A DNA stretch of 64,000 bases from Leptospira soteropolitanensis (GTDB taxonomy: Bacteria; Spirochaetota; Leptospiria; Leptospirales; Leptospiraceae), in contig NZ_JAMQPN010000004.1 in the NCBI RefSeq assembly GCF_026151655.1, forward strand, positions 214,254-278,253. Direction: 5' to 3'. The notes below the pieces were generated by a model that did no database searches, was not told the DNA's origin, and saw only the letters and a program-made list of their open reading frames with translations. The position numbers and the translations under genes were made by a program. Of this stretch, positions 31,308 through 41,640 are shown piece after piece (within the stretch, counting starts at the first letter, position 1; each line of letters opens with the position of its first letter).

Positions 31308-32060
31308 TTGTCCGCTATTCTCGAAATAAAATCTCTACATGCCACTGTAGGGGACAAAACGATCCTCCGAGGAGTCAACCTCACCATCGGACCCGGTGAG
31401 GTTCATGCCATTATGGGACCCAATGGTTCAGGAAAGAGTACTCTATCCAACGTCATTCTAGGTCATCCCAAGTATACGGTCACTTCAGGGGATATTCTCT
31501 TTAAGGGAGAATCCATATTAAATAAAACGACTGATGAAAGGGCAAGGCTTGGACTTTTTTTATCTTTCCAATATCCTACTGCCCTTCCTGGTGTGACCAT
31601 TGGCAATTTTTTAAAATCTATCCTCAAGGCTCACCGAGGGAAAGAAGTTCCTGTTAAGGAATTTAAACAAGAATTAAAACAATCAATGGATCTTTTAGAA
31701 GTTCCTCAGTCGTTTATCGGTCGTTATGTGAATGATGGATTTTCTGGTGGTGAAAAAAAACGTGCAGAAATTTTACAAATGAGTTTGTTAAAACCTATTT
31801 TATCCATTTTGGATGAAACAGATTCTGGACTGGATATCGACGCCCTTCGCATTGTTTCGGAAGGAATTAATGCCAATAGAAATCCTGATCGTTCCATTCT
31901 TCTCATCACCCATTACCAAAGGATGTTAAACTATATTGTTCCTGATTTTGTCCATGTATTTGCAGATGGAAGAATTTTGGAGACTGGAGGAAAGGATCTT
32001 TCCTTAAAATTAGAAGAGGTTGGTTATGATTGGATTTTGGAGAGAGAAGGGGTCAAATGA
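31308..32060 (+). CDS. sufC: Fe-S assembly ATPase SufC
   Basis: This 250-residue ABC-type ATPase has the SufC pattern: Walker [12 protein letters not shown] at about 36, [13 protein letters not shown], the signature [13 protein letters not shown], then [13 protein letters not shown]. The start is TTG at 31308, with ACAGGA upstream. It heads the suf operon here, without a sufB before it. SufC energises the SufBCD scaffold. It overlaps sufD by 4 bases. Confidence 0.94.
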   Translation: MSAILEIKSLHATVGDKTILRGVNLTIGPGEVHAIMGPNGSGKSTLSNVILGHPKYTVTSGDILFKGESILNKTTDERARLGLFLSFQYPTALPGVTIGNFLKSILKAHRGKEVPVKEFKQELKQSMDLLEVPQSFIGRYVNDGFSGGEKKRAEILQMSLLKPILSILDETDSGLDIDALRIVSEGINANRNPDRSILLITHYQRMLNYIVPDFVHVFADGRILETGGKDLSLKLEEVGYDWILEREGVK

Positions 32061-33220
32061 ATTCCTCACTCGAAAAAAACCGATTGGTTCTTTCAAAAGA
32101 AAAACATATTAGTTTCAAAAATTCTCTTTTGGAGATATGGAATCAGTTAGAGATTCCAAAAGATTCTGAAGAGTCTTGGAGAAAATTTCCTATTGGTTCG
32201 GTGGATTGGAAAGAATTACAATTCGATCCGAAAGAAATTTCTACAACCAACACCAGTGCTGCAAAAGAAAATAAAGATTCTACTTTAGATGAAGAAACCA
32301 TTGAATCCATACTTGCCGATATTCTAAAATATACGCCAAAGGAATATTTTGCCTTCCTTAGTTTGGTTACAGCCCCTAAATACGAGATCTTTCTTTTAGA
32401 AGAGGGTGAATCCTTTTTTTCGTTCGCAGAAGAAGGTGATAAACCAAACCATACAGTTAGAATTTTTTATCTACAAAAAGGTAGAACTAATAAAACGCAG
32501 ATCCAATTACAAAATATCCATGATTCAGAGAACTTACATATGTGTTCTGCCTTGGATTTTTTTATCTCCGAAGATTCATCTTACTTAGAAATTTTAGATA
32601 TGGAAACTAGCGATTTAGATTTATATCGATTTCGCAATATTTGTATTCTTTCCCATTCTGATTCTCACACTAAATACCATTATTATCCCATTGGTGGTTT
32701 TCGTTCGAAATTATTTTTGGACGCTCATTTACTGGGAAAAGGAGCTGAGGTGACTGTGGACGGTGTTTCTGCTCTAGGAGGCAGAAATTTGAAAGATTTA
32801 GATATGGAAATGTTTCATCATGCTGATTTTACCACAAGTAAAATCAGCTATAAAGCCATTGTTACTGATAAGTCACATCATATTTTTACTGGAAATCTGA
32901 TTATTCCACCAAACTTAAAGAAGGTGACAGCTCATCAAGAATCTTTTAATCTTTCTTTAAACAAAAAAGCTAGAGCAGAAGCCAATCCAAAATTAGAAGT
33001 ATTAGCGGAAGATGTATCTTGTACACACGGAGCTACTGTGGGAGATATTGATGAAGAACAATATTTTTATCTTTTGTCACGAGGCCTAACACCAGAAGAA
33101 TCAAAGTCGTTACTTGTAACGGCATTTTATGGTGAGACAATCCATTCCATTGGTTTTTCAGAAGAAATAAAATTGTCTTTGGAATCAAGGATAAGAGAGA
33201 TCCTAGTGGGAGCTAAATAA
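32057..33220 (+). CDS. sufD: Fe-S assembly scaffold protein SufD
   Basis: The 387-residue protein carries the SufB/SufD C-terminal block ([39 protein letters not shown]). The length and the divergent N-terminus match SufD rather than the about 470-residue SufB. ATG 32057 overlaps the sufC stop (ATGA). SufD forms the SufBC2D complex; its partner SufB is not encoded in this window. Confidence 0.88.
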   Translation: MNSSLEKNRLVLSKEKHISFKNSLLEIWNQLEIPKDSEESWRKFPIGSVDWKELQFDPKEISTTNTSAAKENKDSTLDEETIESILADILKYTPKEYFAFLSLVTAPKYEIFLLEEGESFFSFAEEGDKPNHTVRIFYLQKGRTNKTQIQLQNIHDSENLHMCSALDFFISEDSSYLEILDMETSDLDLYRFRNICILSHSDSHTKYHYYPIGGFRSKLFLDAHLLGKGAEVTVDGVSALGGRNLKDLDMEMFHHADFTTSKISYKAIVTDKSHHIFTGNLIIPPNLKKVTAHQESFNLSLNKKARAEANPKLEVLAEDVSCTHGATVGDIDEEQYFYLLSRGLTPEESKSLLVTAFYGETIHSIGFSEEIKLSLESRIREILVGAK

Positions 33221-33534
33221 TGGCCTTTAAAAAGTTAATTCCTCTTTCAGAAGTTGGAGAAGGTAAAATGGCAGTGGTAAAAACCCGCCATTTTAACGTG
33301 GTTGTGACTAAGGTGGAAGGCGAATATTTTGCTTTTGAAGATTCTTGCACTCATGATGGGGAAGAAATTTCTTGTGGAAAATTGGAAGGTTGTGTCATTA
33401 CCTGCCCAAGGCATTTTGCTAAGTTCGATGTTCGAACGGGAAAGGTTTTAGCACTTCCTGCCACTGAACCGCTTGTGATTTTCCCAGTGCGTGTGGTTGG
33501 TGAGGATTTGGAAGTGGATTTGGAGGCGGTATGA
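33220..33534 (+). CDS. Rieske-type [2Fe-2S] ferredoxin
   Basis: This is a 104-residue single-domain protein. The cluster ligands are C43-x-H45 (SCTHDGEE) and C62-x2-H65 (CPRHFAKFD), the Rieske pattern. The fold end reads [12 protein letters not shown]. Position between sufD and sufS, with a 1-base and a 4-base overlap, suggests an electron carrier for cluster assembly or a reporter of it. Similar Rieske genes occur in other suf operons. Confidence 0.9.
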   Translation: MAFKKLIPLSEVGEGKMAVVKTRHFNVVVTKVEGEYFAFEDSCTHDGEEISCGKLEGCVITCPRHFAKFDVRTGKVLALPATEPLVIFPVRVVGEDLEVDLEAV

Positions 33535-34781
33535 GTTTAGATCCTTACCAAATTCGAAAAGACTTTCCTATACTCTCCCGTATTTTGCCAAACGGAAAAC
33601 CGCTAGTTTATTTAGATAATGGCGCTTCTTCGCAAAAACCGAAGTCGGTAATTGATGCCACTAACGAGTATTATTCGAATGATAACGCCAATATCCACAG
33701 AGGTGTTTATTATCTTTCTCAACATGCAACGGAACTATTTGAACGCGCTAGGATTAAAACCTCTCACTTTTTCCAAGCGCAATGTGCAAAAGCCATTATT
33801 TTCACTAGGGGAACAACAGATGCTATTAACTTAGTCGCACAAGCCTGGGGAAGGACCAATATCAGTGAAGGGGATGAAATTGTTTTATCCGTTCAAGAAC
33901 ACCATTCCAATTTAGTCCCTTGGCAAATGTTGGCCTTAGAGAAAAAAGCTTTTTTGAAATTTATTCCCATCAAAGAAGATACTACTTATGACTTATCCAA
34001 TTTAAATCAAATCATTACAAAACGTACAAAAATAGTAGCGATTAGTCAAATGTCTAACGTTACCGGGACAATTCATGACCTGACTGCCATTATAGAGAGA
34101 GTGCGTCAAGTCGGTGCAAAAATTTTAGTAGATGGGGCGCAAGCGGCTTGCCATATGCCCATTCACTTAGTGGATATGGATGTTGATTTTTATGCGTTCT
34201 CTGGCCATAAGATGCTTGGGCCTACGGGAGTCGGTGTGCTTTTTGGAAAAGAAGAAATTTTAGAAGCCATGCCACCTTGGTTAGGCGGTGGTGATATGAT
34301 CGAATCAGTTGACCTAGAAAGTTCGACATATGCAGCTCTACCCGCCAAATTAGAAGCAGGAACACCAAATATCGCAGGTGTGATTGGTTTTAGTCATGCT
34401 TTGGATTATTTACAAAAAGTCGGAATGAAGAATGTGAAAGAGCATGAACGGATGTTAACCGAATATGCATTAGAGCGACTGAACCGCATTGGAGGTTTAC
34501 AAATTTATGGAACTGAAGATTTGGACAAACGTGGTGGCGTTGTTTCTTTCTCTATGGAAGGAATCCATCCTCATGATGTAGGATCAATTTTAGATGAAGA
34601 AGGTGTTGCCATTCGTGTTGGCCACCACTGCTGCCAACCTTTGATGAAGCAGTTAGCCATTCCGGGAACTTGTCGTGCCTCTTTTTACCTTTATAATACA
34701 AAGGAAGATATTGATGCATTAGTCTATGCAATTGACAAGGTAAAATCAATATTTGGTCGTGTCGCAAGAAAGTCATTTTAA
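33531..34781 (+). CDS. sufS: Cysteine desulfurase SufS
   Basis: This 416-residue PLP enzyme has the N-terminal [11 protein letters not shown] and the PLP lysine at 227 ([10 protein letters not shown]). The nucleophilic Cys381 is in PGTCRASF, and RVGHHCCQP is typical of the type II (SufS/CsdA) class. It takes sulfur from cysteine and passes it to SufU. It overlaps the Rieske gene by 4 bases (ATGA). Confidence 0.95.
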   Translation: MSLDPYQIRKDFPILSRILPNGKPLVYLDNGASSQKPKSVIDATNEYYSNDNANIHRGVYYLSQHATELFERARIKTSHFFQAQCAKAIIFTRGTTDAINLVAQAWGRTNISEGDEIVLSVQEHHSNLVPWQMLALEKKAFLKFIPIKEDTTYDLSNLNQIITKRTKIVAISQMSNVTGTIHDLTAIIERVRQVGAKILVDGAQAACHMPIHLVDMDVDFYAFSGHKMLGPTGVGVLFGKEEILEAMPPWLGGGDMIESVDLESSTYAALPAKLEAGTPNIAGVIGFSHALDYLQKVGMKNVKEHERMLTEYALERLNRIGGLQIYGTEDLDKRGGVVSFSMEGIHPHDVGSILDEEGVAIRVGHHCCQPLMKQLAIPGTCRASFYLYNTKEDIDALVYAIDKVKSIFGRVARKSF

Positions 34782-35181
34782 GGATTTCCTTCGTTGGAAA
34801 GACTTCGGGGTTTGGGAAAAACCGACTACTCTTCATCAAATGGTGAAGGGGCTTAATCCTCTTTGCGGTGATGAAATCATTATCTATTACTGTATTACTG
34901 AAGATAACGCGATCGAAATTTTGGGTTTAGGTGGAGAATCATGTTCCATCTGCAGAGCGGCATCCGGATTACTTTTCAAGAATAAAACAAAAATTCAAAA
35001 GGACCATTTCCTTTCTTATCTAACGGAGCGGAAAAATTTTTTGGATGGAGAGGATTCTTTGTTGTTTCAAGATCCAGAAGAGATATCCTTTTATAACATC
35101 CTACGTTCTCATCCTGGTCGATACCGTTGTGGGCTTTTGCCCTGGCAAACATTAGCAAAATTGAGTGAGGAAAAGAAATGA
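34759..35181 (+). CDS. sufU: SufU-type zinc-dependent sulfurtransferase
   Basis: The product is about 140 residues. [19 protein letters not shown] and RYRCGLLPW give the Cys-Asp-Cys-Cys zinc set of SufU. The N-terminal helix is shorter than usual. It accepts persulfide from SufS. The start is uncertain: GTG 34759 or TTG 34753, both overlapping the end of sufS, and no strong Shine-Dalgarno is seen. It ends in an ATGA overlap with the next gene. Confidence 0.85.
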   Translation: MSQESHFKDFLRWKDFGVWEKPTTLHQMVKGLNPLCGDEIIIYYCITEDNAIEILGLGGESCSICRAASGLLFKNKTKIQKDHFLSYLTERKNFLDGEDSLLFQDPEEISFYNILRSHPGRYRCGLLPWQTLAKLSEEKK

Positions 35182-35501
35182 TTCGAGATCCAGAAACAGA
35201 AAAAGAATGGGAAGTATACCATAGTGTGCGTATGGTAGAAGATCCAGAAATCGGAATTTCTCTCATCGAGCTTGGTTTGATTTATGATATCAAAGTGGAA
35301 GGGGAAAAGGCGGATATCACAATGACATATACCTCCCTTGCTTGCCCGGCCGGTCCCCAAATGAAACAAGATATTGAAAATCACGCCCTTCGTGTGGATG
35401 GGATTAATGAAGTCGTTGTAAATGTGGTTTGGAATCCAAAATGGGAGCCTCGTGTTATGGCAAGTGAAGAGGCTAAAATGCAAATGGGGATTTTCGATTG
35501 A
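35178..35501 (+). CDS. SufT-like MIP18/DUF59 family protein
   Basis: The 107-residue protein contains the DUF59 pattern: [20 protein letters not shown], then [14 protein letters not shown] with the conserved Cys, then [13 protein letters not shown]. Members assist Fe-S cluster maturation or trafficking; SufT is the usual name when it lies in a suf operon, as here. It overlaps both neighbours by 4 bases. Confidence 0.87.
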   Translation: MIRDPETEKEWEVYHSVRMVEDPEIGISLIELGLIYDIKVEGEKADITMTYTSLACPAGPQMKQDIENHALRVDGINEVVVNVVWNPKWEPRVMASEEAKMQMGIFD

Positions 35502-37258
35502 GTTTCCAATTCAGACATTGTTATTGGTTTGCTTTTTTATTTATATTTAACGGCTGTGAGTCGATTCCTTTTTTTCAGGATTCTTTTTCACAAAAACCAA
35601 TACAAAGTGTTTCTCTCCCGCAAATCGAAGGTGCCACCGAAAAAAAAAGTCGGTACGAATTTATTGCTAAGGAAATCATTATATCATCTGACCATCCACT
35701 TGCTTCTCAAGCAGGAATGGAAGTGTGGAAACAGGGTGGAAACGTTGTGGATGTATTTACAGCTGCAAGCTTTGCGATCTCTGTCCTTCGTCCTCATTCC
35801 ACTGGCCTTTTGGGAGGTGGATTTGCAGTGGTATATTTACCTACAAAAGGAAAATGGGCTTACGATTTTCGGGAACGTTCCCCTAAAAAGGGAGTCGCTT
35901 CTTTTTACTTAAAGGAAGACGGTGCTGTGATTCTTGGAAAAACTTTAAAGGGTGCTTATAGCGCTGCGGTACCTGGTAATGTCCAAGGGATTTTACAAAT
36001 CCAAAAACAACATGGAAAATTACCTCTCAGTGTCGTATTGGCACCAGCTCTTCGTTATGCGAAAACAGGTTTTTCTGTTTATGGAGATTTAGCAGGAGCG
36101 GTGGCTAAGGTTTGGTCCTCCATGAATCCGCCAATGCAAAACGTATTTGGTATTGACAAACGAGCGATTCGAGAGGGGGAACTTCTCATTCAGGAGGACC
36201 TAGCACAAACATTGGAGAGGATCATTCAAAATGATAAACTCGAATTTTTGGAAGGTGAAACCGTTCAAAAAATATCTCAGTATTATGCTGAATATGAAAA
36301 TTTTATCACTCTAGAGGATTTCAAGAGTTACCAAGTTAAGATAAGTGAACCACTCACAAGTTCCGTTTGGGGACACACCATTTTAACCATGCCACCTCCC
36401 AGTTCTGGAGTTCATCTTGTTACAATGATGAATTTATATTCGGAAATGCAAAAGAGGAATACATTTCCTAAAGGAGAGATAGGCGAGATGATTCGTATGA
36501 TTGAAGCTATGCGAGTCGCTTACAGGGACCGGGCAGAAATCGGAGGAGATCCTTTATATACAAATGTGCCTGTTACTAAACTTTTGTCCCAGAGTTATGC
36601 TAAAGAGGAAACGAATGAGATCGAGAAAAAAGTAGTTTCGGGGAGTTGGCCAGCCATTTCGGAAGAGAACAAAAAAACGGAATCTTATAATACCACGCAT
36701 ATTTCTATTTTAGATAAGGATGGAAATGCAGTTTCTACTACACAGTCAGTCAATGGGATTTTTGGTGCGGTTCAGATGGTTCCTGGAACTGGTCTTATAC
36801 TCAATAACACAATGGACGATTTTTCGGTCGCTCCCGGAATCCCTAATCTTTACGGACTTGTTGGATCCAAAGCCAATGCAATTGAACCAGGTAAAACTCC
36901 ACTTTCGAGTATGAGTCCATCGATCCTTCTCGATGGTTCTGGAAAAACAAAATTGGTAATTGGTGCTCCGGGTGGTTCTCAAATCCCAACTTCGATTTTT
37001 AATACATTGTATCGTTATTTGATTCAAAAAGAAGGTTTGTATGAAAGTGTTTCTTACCCGCGAATCCACCACCAATTTAGTCCTGATCGTATTTTTTTGG
37101 ATCCTGAAATAAAAGCATCCTATCCCCAGTCGGATTTGCCCTTTTACCAAGTCCAATATATTAGGCATCGTGCTAAAGTATTTGCTGTCGCCAGAGAAGG
37201 AGACAGCTTAATCGGCGTGTCAGATCCCAAAGGTGAAGGAGTTCCTTTAGGTTTTTAA
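35498..37258 (+). CDS. ggt: Gamma-glutamyltransferase, predicted lipoprotein
   Basis: This is a 586-residue Ntn-hydrolase precursor. The N-terminus has one hydrophobic stretch ending FLFIFNGC, so Cys20 may be a relaxed spirochaetal lipobox. The autoprocessing and catalytic Thr399 lies in [25 protein letters not shown] near 105, MPPPSSGVH, and [14 protein letters not shown] near the C-terminus are family signatures. It cleaves glutathione at the cell surface. It starts at a TTG overlapping the previous TGA and leads directly into gshA, so uptake and synthesis of glutathione are joined here. Confidence 0.92.
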   Translation: MSFQFRHCYWFAFLFIFNGCESIPFFQDSFSQKPIQSVSLPQIEGATEKKSRYEFIAKEIIISSDHPLASQAGMEVWKQGGNVVDVFTAASFAISVLRPHSTGLLGGGFAVVYLPTKGKWAYDFRERSPKKGVASFYLKEDGAVILGKTLKGAYSAAVPGNVQGILQIQKQHGKLPLSVVLAPALRYAKTGFSVYGDLAGAVAKVWSSMNPPMQNVFGIDKRAIREGELLIQEDLAQTLERIIQNDKLEFLEGETVQKISQYYAEYENFITLEDFKSYQVKISEPLTSSVWGHTILTMPPPSSGVHLVTMMNLYSEMQKRNTFPKGEIGEMIRMIEAMRVAYRDRAEIGGDPLYTNVPVTKLLSQSYAKEETNEIEKKVVSGSWPAISEENKKTESYNTTHISILDKDGNAVSTTQSVNGIFGAVQMVPGTGLILNNTMDDFSVAPGIPNLYGLVGSKANAIEPGKTPLSSMSPSILLDGSGKTKLVIGAPGGSQIPTSIFNTLYRYLIQKEGLYESVSYPRIHHQFSPDRIFLDPEIKASYPQSDLPFYQVQYIRHRAKVFAVAREGDSLIGVSDPKGEGVPLGF

Positions 37259-37261
37259 ACC

Positions 37262-38854
37262 ATGAAACGAAAGTTATTAACATCAACGAAGAAAAATTCA
37301 ACACGTAGTTTATTATCAGCAGAATATAGATCTTGTTTACTAAGCGCAAAACATGGATTAGAGAGAGAAAGTGTTCGGGTAGATGAAAAAGCAAATTTAT
37401 CTAATACACCGCATCCCAAAGCATTGGGATCAAGTTTAACTCATCCACTCATAAAAACCGATTTTGCGGAGGCACAAGTCGAATATGCTACCAACATCCA
37501 TAAATCCATACCTGATGCATTAAATGAACTCACTGAATTACATGCTTTCACTGCTCGTAATTTAGGATCGGAATACCTTTGGCCTTTTAGTATGCCTCCC
37601 GTTTTACCATCGGATAATAAAATTGAAGTGGGGAATTACGGAACTTCCGCAGAAGGTAGGAAAAAAACAATTTATCGTAATGGTTTGGGACATCGTTACG
37701 GTAAAAAGATGCAAACAATTTCAGGAGTGCATTATAATATTTCTTTTGATACTTGTATGTTATCTGTTGTCTCCGAAAAGAGATTTAAAAAACCTCTTAC
37801 GCGAGAAACAAAATCACAAATTTATTTTGATACCATTCGAAATTTCTATCGAATTTCACCAGCACTCCTATATTTATTTGGCTCTTCTAGTTTAACAGAT
37901 ATCACCTTTACAGAAGAAAACAAACAGATACGAAAACTTGACTCTAAAACTCTTAGAGCACCTTATGCAACAACTCTTCGACTTTCTAGTATTGGTTATA
38001 CGAGTAAAGTGCAGGGAAAGTATCCTATTTCCGTTAATTCATTAGAAGAATACGCAAAAGATATGTGCCATGTGGTTTCAAAATCATATTCCGCATATAA
38101 ACAATATAATGGCAAAGCCACCAACCAATTGAATGATCATATTTTACAATTGGAAAATGAATATTATTCACTTGTCCGTCCAAAACAAGTTCCTAAAGGT
38201 GAGGAAAGGGTGGTCGATGCACTTATGGAAAGAGGTGTAGAATATTTAGAAATTCGCCTTCTCGATTTAGATCCATTTTCTGCCATTGGTGTAGAAGAAA
38301 ACCGACTCTATTTTTTGCATATGGTTTTATTATACTGTATGTTAAATGAATCACCAAAGACCGATTTGGTGGAAATGTCAGATTGGCGAAAGAATCAAGA
38401 ATTGACTACTTGGCTTGGACGCAAAGAAGATACAAAGATTAAGTTTTTGGGAGAAGAGATCCCTTTGCGTGAGCTTGTTTACCAGCTCTTTGTAGAAATC
38501 CAACCCATTGCGGATCTTTTAGATGAAAACGATGCAAATGGTCCATTCAGTAGAGCTTGGGAAACACAATGGGAGAAATGGATCGATCCTAGTCAATTGG
38601 GCTCAGGTATGTCTGAATTAGATTTAGAAATTCATAAAGCCAGTTTTCGTGAGTTTGGACTGACCTTAGCCAAATCACATAAGGAAGAATTGTTACGATA
38701 CCCCCTTTCGCCAAATAAAATTAAATATTTCGAAGATCTAAGCATTCAGTCAATTTACGAACAACAGAAAATTGAGACTTTAGAAGGAAGTCATCTGAAG
38801 AAAAATCAAAAGCCCATTCAAATCAAACCTCTGAAACTTTGTAGCGGAGTTTGA
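37262..38854 (+). CDS. gshA: Glutamate-cysteine ligase
   Basis: The 530-residue protein has GLERESVRV near 33, TDFAEAQVEYAT near 68, and the strong gammaproteobacterial-type block NYGTSAEGRKKTIYRNGLGH followed by RYGKKMQTISGVHYN. It forms gamma-glutamylcysteine from glutamate and cysteine with ATP. It starts 3 bases after ggt and ends 1 base before the ATP-grasp gene. Together they resemble a split version of the fused GshAB (GshF) enzyme. Confidence 0.93.
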   Translation: MKRKLLTSTKKNSTRSLLSAEYRSCLLSAKHGLERESVRVDEKANLSNTPHPKALGSSLTHPLIKTDFAEAQVEYATNIHKSIPDALNELTELHAFTARNLGSEYLWPFSMPPVLPSDNKIEVGNYGTSAEGRKKTIYRNGLGHRYGKKMQTISGVHYNISFDTCMLSVVSEKRFKKPLTRETKSQIYFDTIRNFYRISPALLYLFGSSSLTDITFTEENKQIRKLDSKTLRAPYATTLRLSSIGYTSKVQGKYPISVNSLEEYAKDMCHVVSKSYSAYKQYNGKATNQLNDHILQLENEYYSLVRPKQVPKGEERVVDALMERGVEYLEIRLLDLDPFSAIGVEENRLYFLHMVLLYCMLNESPKTDLVEMSDWRKNQELTTWLGRKEDTKIKFLGEEIPLRELVYQLFVEIQPIADLLDENDANGPFSRAWETQWEKWIDPSQLGSGMSELDLEIHKASFREFGLTLAKSHKEELLRYPLSPNKIKYFEDLSIQSIYEQQKIETLEGSHLKKNQKPIQIKPLKLCSGV

Positions 38855-38855
38855 T

Positions 38856-39863
38856 GTGGAAAATACAAAACCTTTACCACCAGGCTTTGAAGATTTAGAA
38901 ATTTCTACCCAGATCATCATAAGAGATGCTCTTTCCCGAGGGATCAAAATTGAAATGGTAGATCGTAAAGAAAATTTTTTACGTTTAACCCAAGGAAATC
39001 ATTCGGAGTTCGTTAAGGAAGCAAGTAAAACTAGACTCGATAGTTTGATGACCTATCTTGTGATGGAAAACAAAATTGCCTCAAAACTGGTGTTAGATGA
39101 GAATGGAATCCGAGTGCCAGTAGGTAGAAATTATTCCAATTTAGAATCTGCCTTAGAAGACTATACATTCTTTTTAGATAAAAAAAAGGTGATTAAACCT
39201 GTCACAACCAACTTTGGACTTGGCATTGGAATCTCGGAACCCGGAGATAGTTTAGAAAAATTTAGTTCCTTTGTGAATACTGCTTTGGGACTTTCCAATT
39301 CCATCATTATTGAAGAATTTATGGAAGGGCCTGAATATCGATTTTTGGTTTTAGGCGATGAAGTGGTGGCCGTTTGTAACCGAGTTCCCGCCAATGTCAT
39401 AGGAGATGGAATCAGTTCGATTCGGGAATTGATCCAAAAAAAGAATGATGATCCAAGGCGAGGGGAAGGTCATAAAACGGCTCTGGAGAAAATCCAGATG
39501 TCGGAAGTGGAATCACAAATTCTAAAGGACCAAGGCCTTGGTTTTGATTCAGTTCCTAGTTTAGGGGAACAAATTTTCCTCCGAAAAAATTCCAATATCT
39601 CCACAGGTGGTGATTCTCTTGATGTGACGGACAAGGTACATCCAGAATTCAAATCCATTGCTGTTTCTTGTGCCAAAGCGGCAGGAGCCGTGATTTGTGG
39701 AATCGATATCATTTCCTCTCAAATTGAATCAAAACCAGATCCAAAGACTTATGCTATCTTAGAAATTAATTTTAATCCAGTTCTTTATATCCATGAGTTT
39801 CCATATAGCGGCAAACCTAGGTTTGTCGGTGATAAAATTTTAGATTTGTTAGGATTTAAATGA
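38856..39863 (+). CDS. ATP-grasp enzyme, likely glutathione synthetase (GshF C-terminal type)
   Basis: This 335-residue ATP-grasp protein has a GTG start 1 base after the gshA stop. KPVTTNFGLGIGIS near 110, IIIEEFMEGPEYRFLVLGDE near 150, and AILEINFNPVLYIHEFP near 300 are the ATP and Mg2+ binding elements. The pattern matches the C-terminal half of bifunctional GshF and the related cyanophycin-synthetase ATP-grasp, not classic E. coli GshB. Linkage to gshA makes glutathione synthetase the best call. Confidence 0.85.
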   Translation: MENTKPLPPGFEDLEISTQIIIRDALSRGIKIEMVDRKENFLRLTQGNHSEFVKEASKTRLDSLMTYLVMENKIASKLVLDENGIRVPVGRNYSNLESALEDYTFFLDKKKVIKPVTTNFGLGIGISEPGDSLEKFSSFVNTALGLSNSIIIEEFMEGPEYRFLVLGDEVVAVCNRVPANVIGDGISSIRELIQKKNDDPRRGEGHKTALEKIQMSEVESQILKDQGLGFDSVPSLGEQIFLRKNSNISTGGDSLDVTDKVHPEFKSIAVSCAKAAGAVICGIDIISSQIESKPDPKTYAILEINFNPVLYIHEFPYSGKPRFVGDKILDLLGFK

Positions 39864-39886
39864 ACTCTGTCGAGTTTCTAATTTAT

Positions 39887-40129
39887 TTAAGAATACTTGG
39901 ATCTTAAATAGGCAATGATGTCAGCAGATTCATACATTTGGACATCGCCATCGACAAGGAAGGGAACTTGAGAAATACCTCCAAGCCGAACCACTTCCGC
40001 TCGGCCAGGAGTTCCATAAGAGGCCTCAACAAATTCAATATCTTTGCCTGGAACAAGACCAAGGGATTCCGTAGCTTGGATCACTCGTCTGCAATAAGGG
40101 CAAGTATCGTATTGGAAGAGGCGTATCAT
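39887..40129 (-). CDS. Glutaredoxin-like / GST N-terminal domain protein
   Basis: This is an 80-residue single thioredoxin-fold domain. The active site is CPYCRRV at about 10-16, and ISQVPFLVDGDVQMYESADI carries the cis-Pro and glutathione-binding stretch typical of GST_N_3 domains. It is probably a dithiol glutaredoxin-like reductase. It is the last gene of the minus-strand redox operon, 5 bases after the CGFS glutaredoxin. Confidence 0.85.
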   Translation of the reverse strand: MIRLFQYDTCPYCRRVIQATESLGLVPGKDIEFVEASYGTPGRAEVVRLGGISQVPFLVDGDVQMYESADIIAYLRSKYS

Positions 40130-40134
40130 AGAGA

Positions 40135-40443
40135 TTATCCTGCTTTTTTAGTAAGCTCACCAGACTGAGCCATTTGTACAGTGATGTCATGACCACCTAC
40201 AAATTCACCTTTGATATAAAGTTGAGGGATAGTCGGCCAGTTCGTGTATTCTTTGATTCCTTCTCGGATTTTCATATCTGAAAGAACATTAAACGATCCA
40301 AATGGAATTCCCAGTTGTTTGAGAGTACTCACTACTCCCGCTGAAAATCCACATTGCGGCATTTCCGGTGTTCCTTTCATGAACAGAAATACTTTTTCCG
40401 AATTGATTAAGGATTCTATTTTATCCTTTAACTCTTGTTCCAT
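40135..40443 (-). CDS. grxD: Monothiol glutaredoxin, Grx4/GrxD family
   Basis: The 102-residue protein has the CGFS active site at 31-34 (FMKGTPEMPQCGFS). WPTIPQLYIKGEFVGGHDI carries the glutathione-binding cis-Pro. Members bind a [2Fe-2S] cluster between two subunits or with BolA and deliver it to targets. A bolA gene is 2 bases upstream, which strongly supports that partnership. Confidence 0.95.
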   Translation of the reverse strand: MEQELKDKIESLINSEKVFLFMKGTPEMPQCGFSAGVVSTLKQLGIPFGSFNVLSDMKIREGIKEYTNWPTIPQLYIKGEFVGGHDITVQMAQSGELTKKAG

Positions 40444-40445
40444 GA

Positions 40446-40670
40446 TTATTCGCTCCTAGTTTCCAATGCTAATGCATGGATTTCTTCTTTTAATTCATCT
40501 TTTAAAGTTGCATAGACCATACGGTGTTGTTCAATCAGTCCCTTACCTGCAAAACCAGAGAAGGTAACAACAGCTTTGATATGGACTCCATCCCGGTACG
40601 GATCGAGAATTTCCACTTTGCAGCCAGGAAGGCCATCTTCAATTTTCTTTTGGATTTCTGGGATTGTCAT
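40446..40670 (-). CDS. BolA family protein (first of two)
   Basis: The product is 74 residues. GCKVEILDPYRDGVHIKAVV and the helix with EQHRMVYATLKDEL are BolA landmarks; the cluster-ligand His is in the EQHR motif. The start is ATG 40670, since longer upstream frames overlap the GST gene and have no BolA similarity. It likely forms a heterodimer with the adjacent CGFS glutaredoxin. Confidence 0.9.
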   Translation of the reverse strand: MTIPEIQKKIEDGLPGCKVEILDPYRDGVHIKAVVTFSGFAGKGLIEQHRMVYATLKDELKEEIHALALETRSE

Positions 40671-40671
40671 C

Positions 40672-41349
40672 CTATAGTATTCCTCCCATCCAGGAATGGT
40701 GGGCTTTGATAAATTCAAGATATTCTTTAGGCACTTCCGGTAAAACAGAATTCTTAACCGAAGGTAGGGAAAGTAAAGTTTCACTCCATTTCTTTATTTT
40801 TGGAAAATCCTTTAATAGGTAAAGTTCTGGTTTGTGGTCGGCCAAAAATTGTAACCGCATAAAAAACGGGGCAAAAGCTGTATCCACCAAATGCATTTGA
40901 GATCCAGAAAAGAAGTAATTACTGTCAGAAGGAGAAGGAAGGGCTGCTTCTAATATTTTGAATTTAGATAGGAGCTCTTCTTTTTTTTTATCAGAGTCTG
41001 ATTTTTCCTTTGCCATTGTCCATCCGTATTGGTCGACAAGAAGAGCACTTGCAAATTCAGTCCAAGAGCGGTGTTTTGCTTTTTGGATGGGGTCTTTTGG
41101 ATGGAGTGCCGGAGGATAGACTTCATCTAAATATTCATTAATGACTGCCGACTCAAAAATGACATCTTCTCCCACTTGTAAGACAGGAACTTTTCCAAAG
41201 GGAGAAATCTTTAGAAACCAATCGGGTTTGTTTGCGAGGTCAATGTATTTGATATCATAATCAACTTTTTTTTCCAAAAGGTTGATTACCGAACGTTGCA
41301 CATAAGGACAGAGTTTAAAACTTACAAGTACCGGTTTAGTCATATTCAT
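40672..41349 (-). CDS. Glutathione S-transferase family protein
   Basis: This is a 225-residue two-domain GST. The N-terminal thioredoxin fold has FKLCPYVQR (Cys in the active-site position, like Omega or Zeta types), FGKVPVLQ (cis-Pro) and IFESAVINEYLDE. The C-terminal helical domain begins after HPKDPIQKA. Probably a glutathione-dependent thioltransferase or dehydroascorbate-type reductase; the substrate is unknown. GAGG lies 6 bases before ATG 41349. Confidence 0.88.
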   Translation of the reverse strand: MNMTKPVLVSFKLCPYVQRSVINLLEKKVDYDIKYIDLANKPDWFLKISPFGKVPVLQVGEDVIFESAVINEYLDEVYPPALHPKDPIQKAKHRSWTEFASALLVDQYGWTMAKEKSDSDKKKEELLSKFKILEAALPSPSDSNYFFSGSQMHLVDTAFAPFFMRLQFLADHKPELYLLKDFPKIKKWSETLLSLPSVKNSVLPEVPKEYLEFIKAHHSWMGGIL

Positions 41350-41358
41350 TAGACGCCT

Positions 41359-41640
41359 CTAAGGTGCAGAAAGATTCATTTCTAGAGCATGTAGACCTTT
41401 TTTAAATTCGGCACCGAGTTCCGCATAGACCAATCGGTGGTTTTCCACAGTTGACTTTCCCAAAAAAACATCTGACACCATATACAAACGAAAGTGAGTT
41501 TCTTTTGAACCTTTTGTCATTCCTGGATGCCCTGCATGTTCTAAAGAAACATCTGTTAGTTCTATTTCTTTCGGGGAAAATTTTTCAGTTAGGATTTTTT
41601 CCATTCGAATTAGTCTTGAATCTTTAATTTCTGATTCCAT
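41359..41640 (-). CDS. BolA family protein (second of two)
   Basis: The 93-residue protein has a longer N-terminus and the BolA core (IELTDVSLEHAGHPG, GKSTVENHRLVYAELG). The His in ENHR is the family ligand. ATG 41640 overlaps the permease gene end by 17 bases; an internal ATG at 41604 would give about 81 residues. A second BolA in the same operon suggests division of labour, perhaps one partnered with each glutaredoxin. Confidence 0.88.
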   Translation of the reverse strand: MESEIKDSRLIRMEKILTEKFSPKEIELTDVSLEHAGHPGMTKGSKETHFRLYMVSDVFLGKSTVENHRLVYAELGAEFKKGLHALEMNLSAP

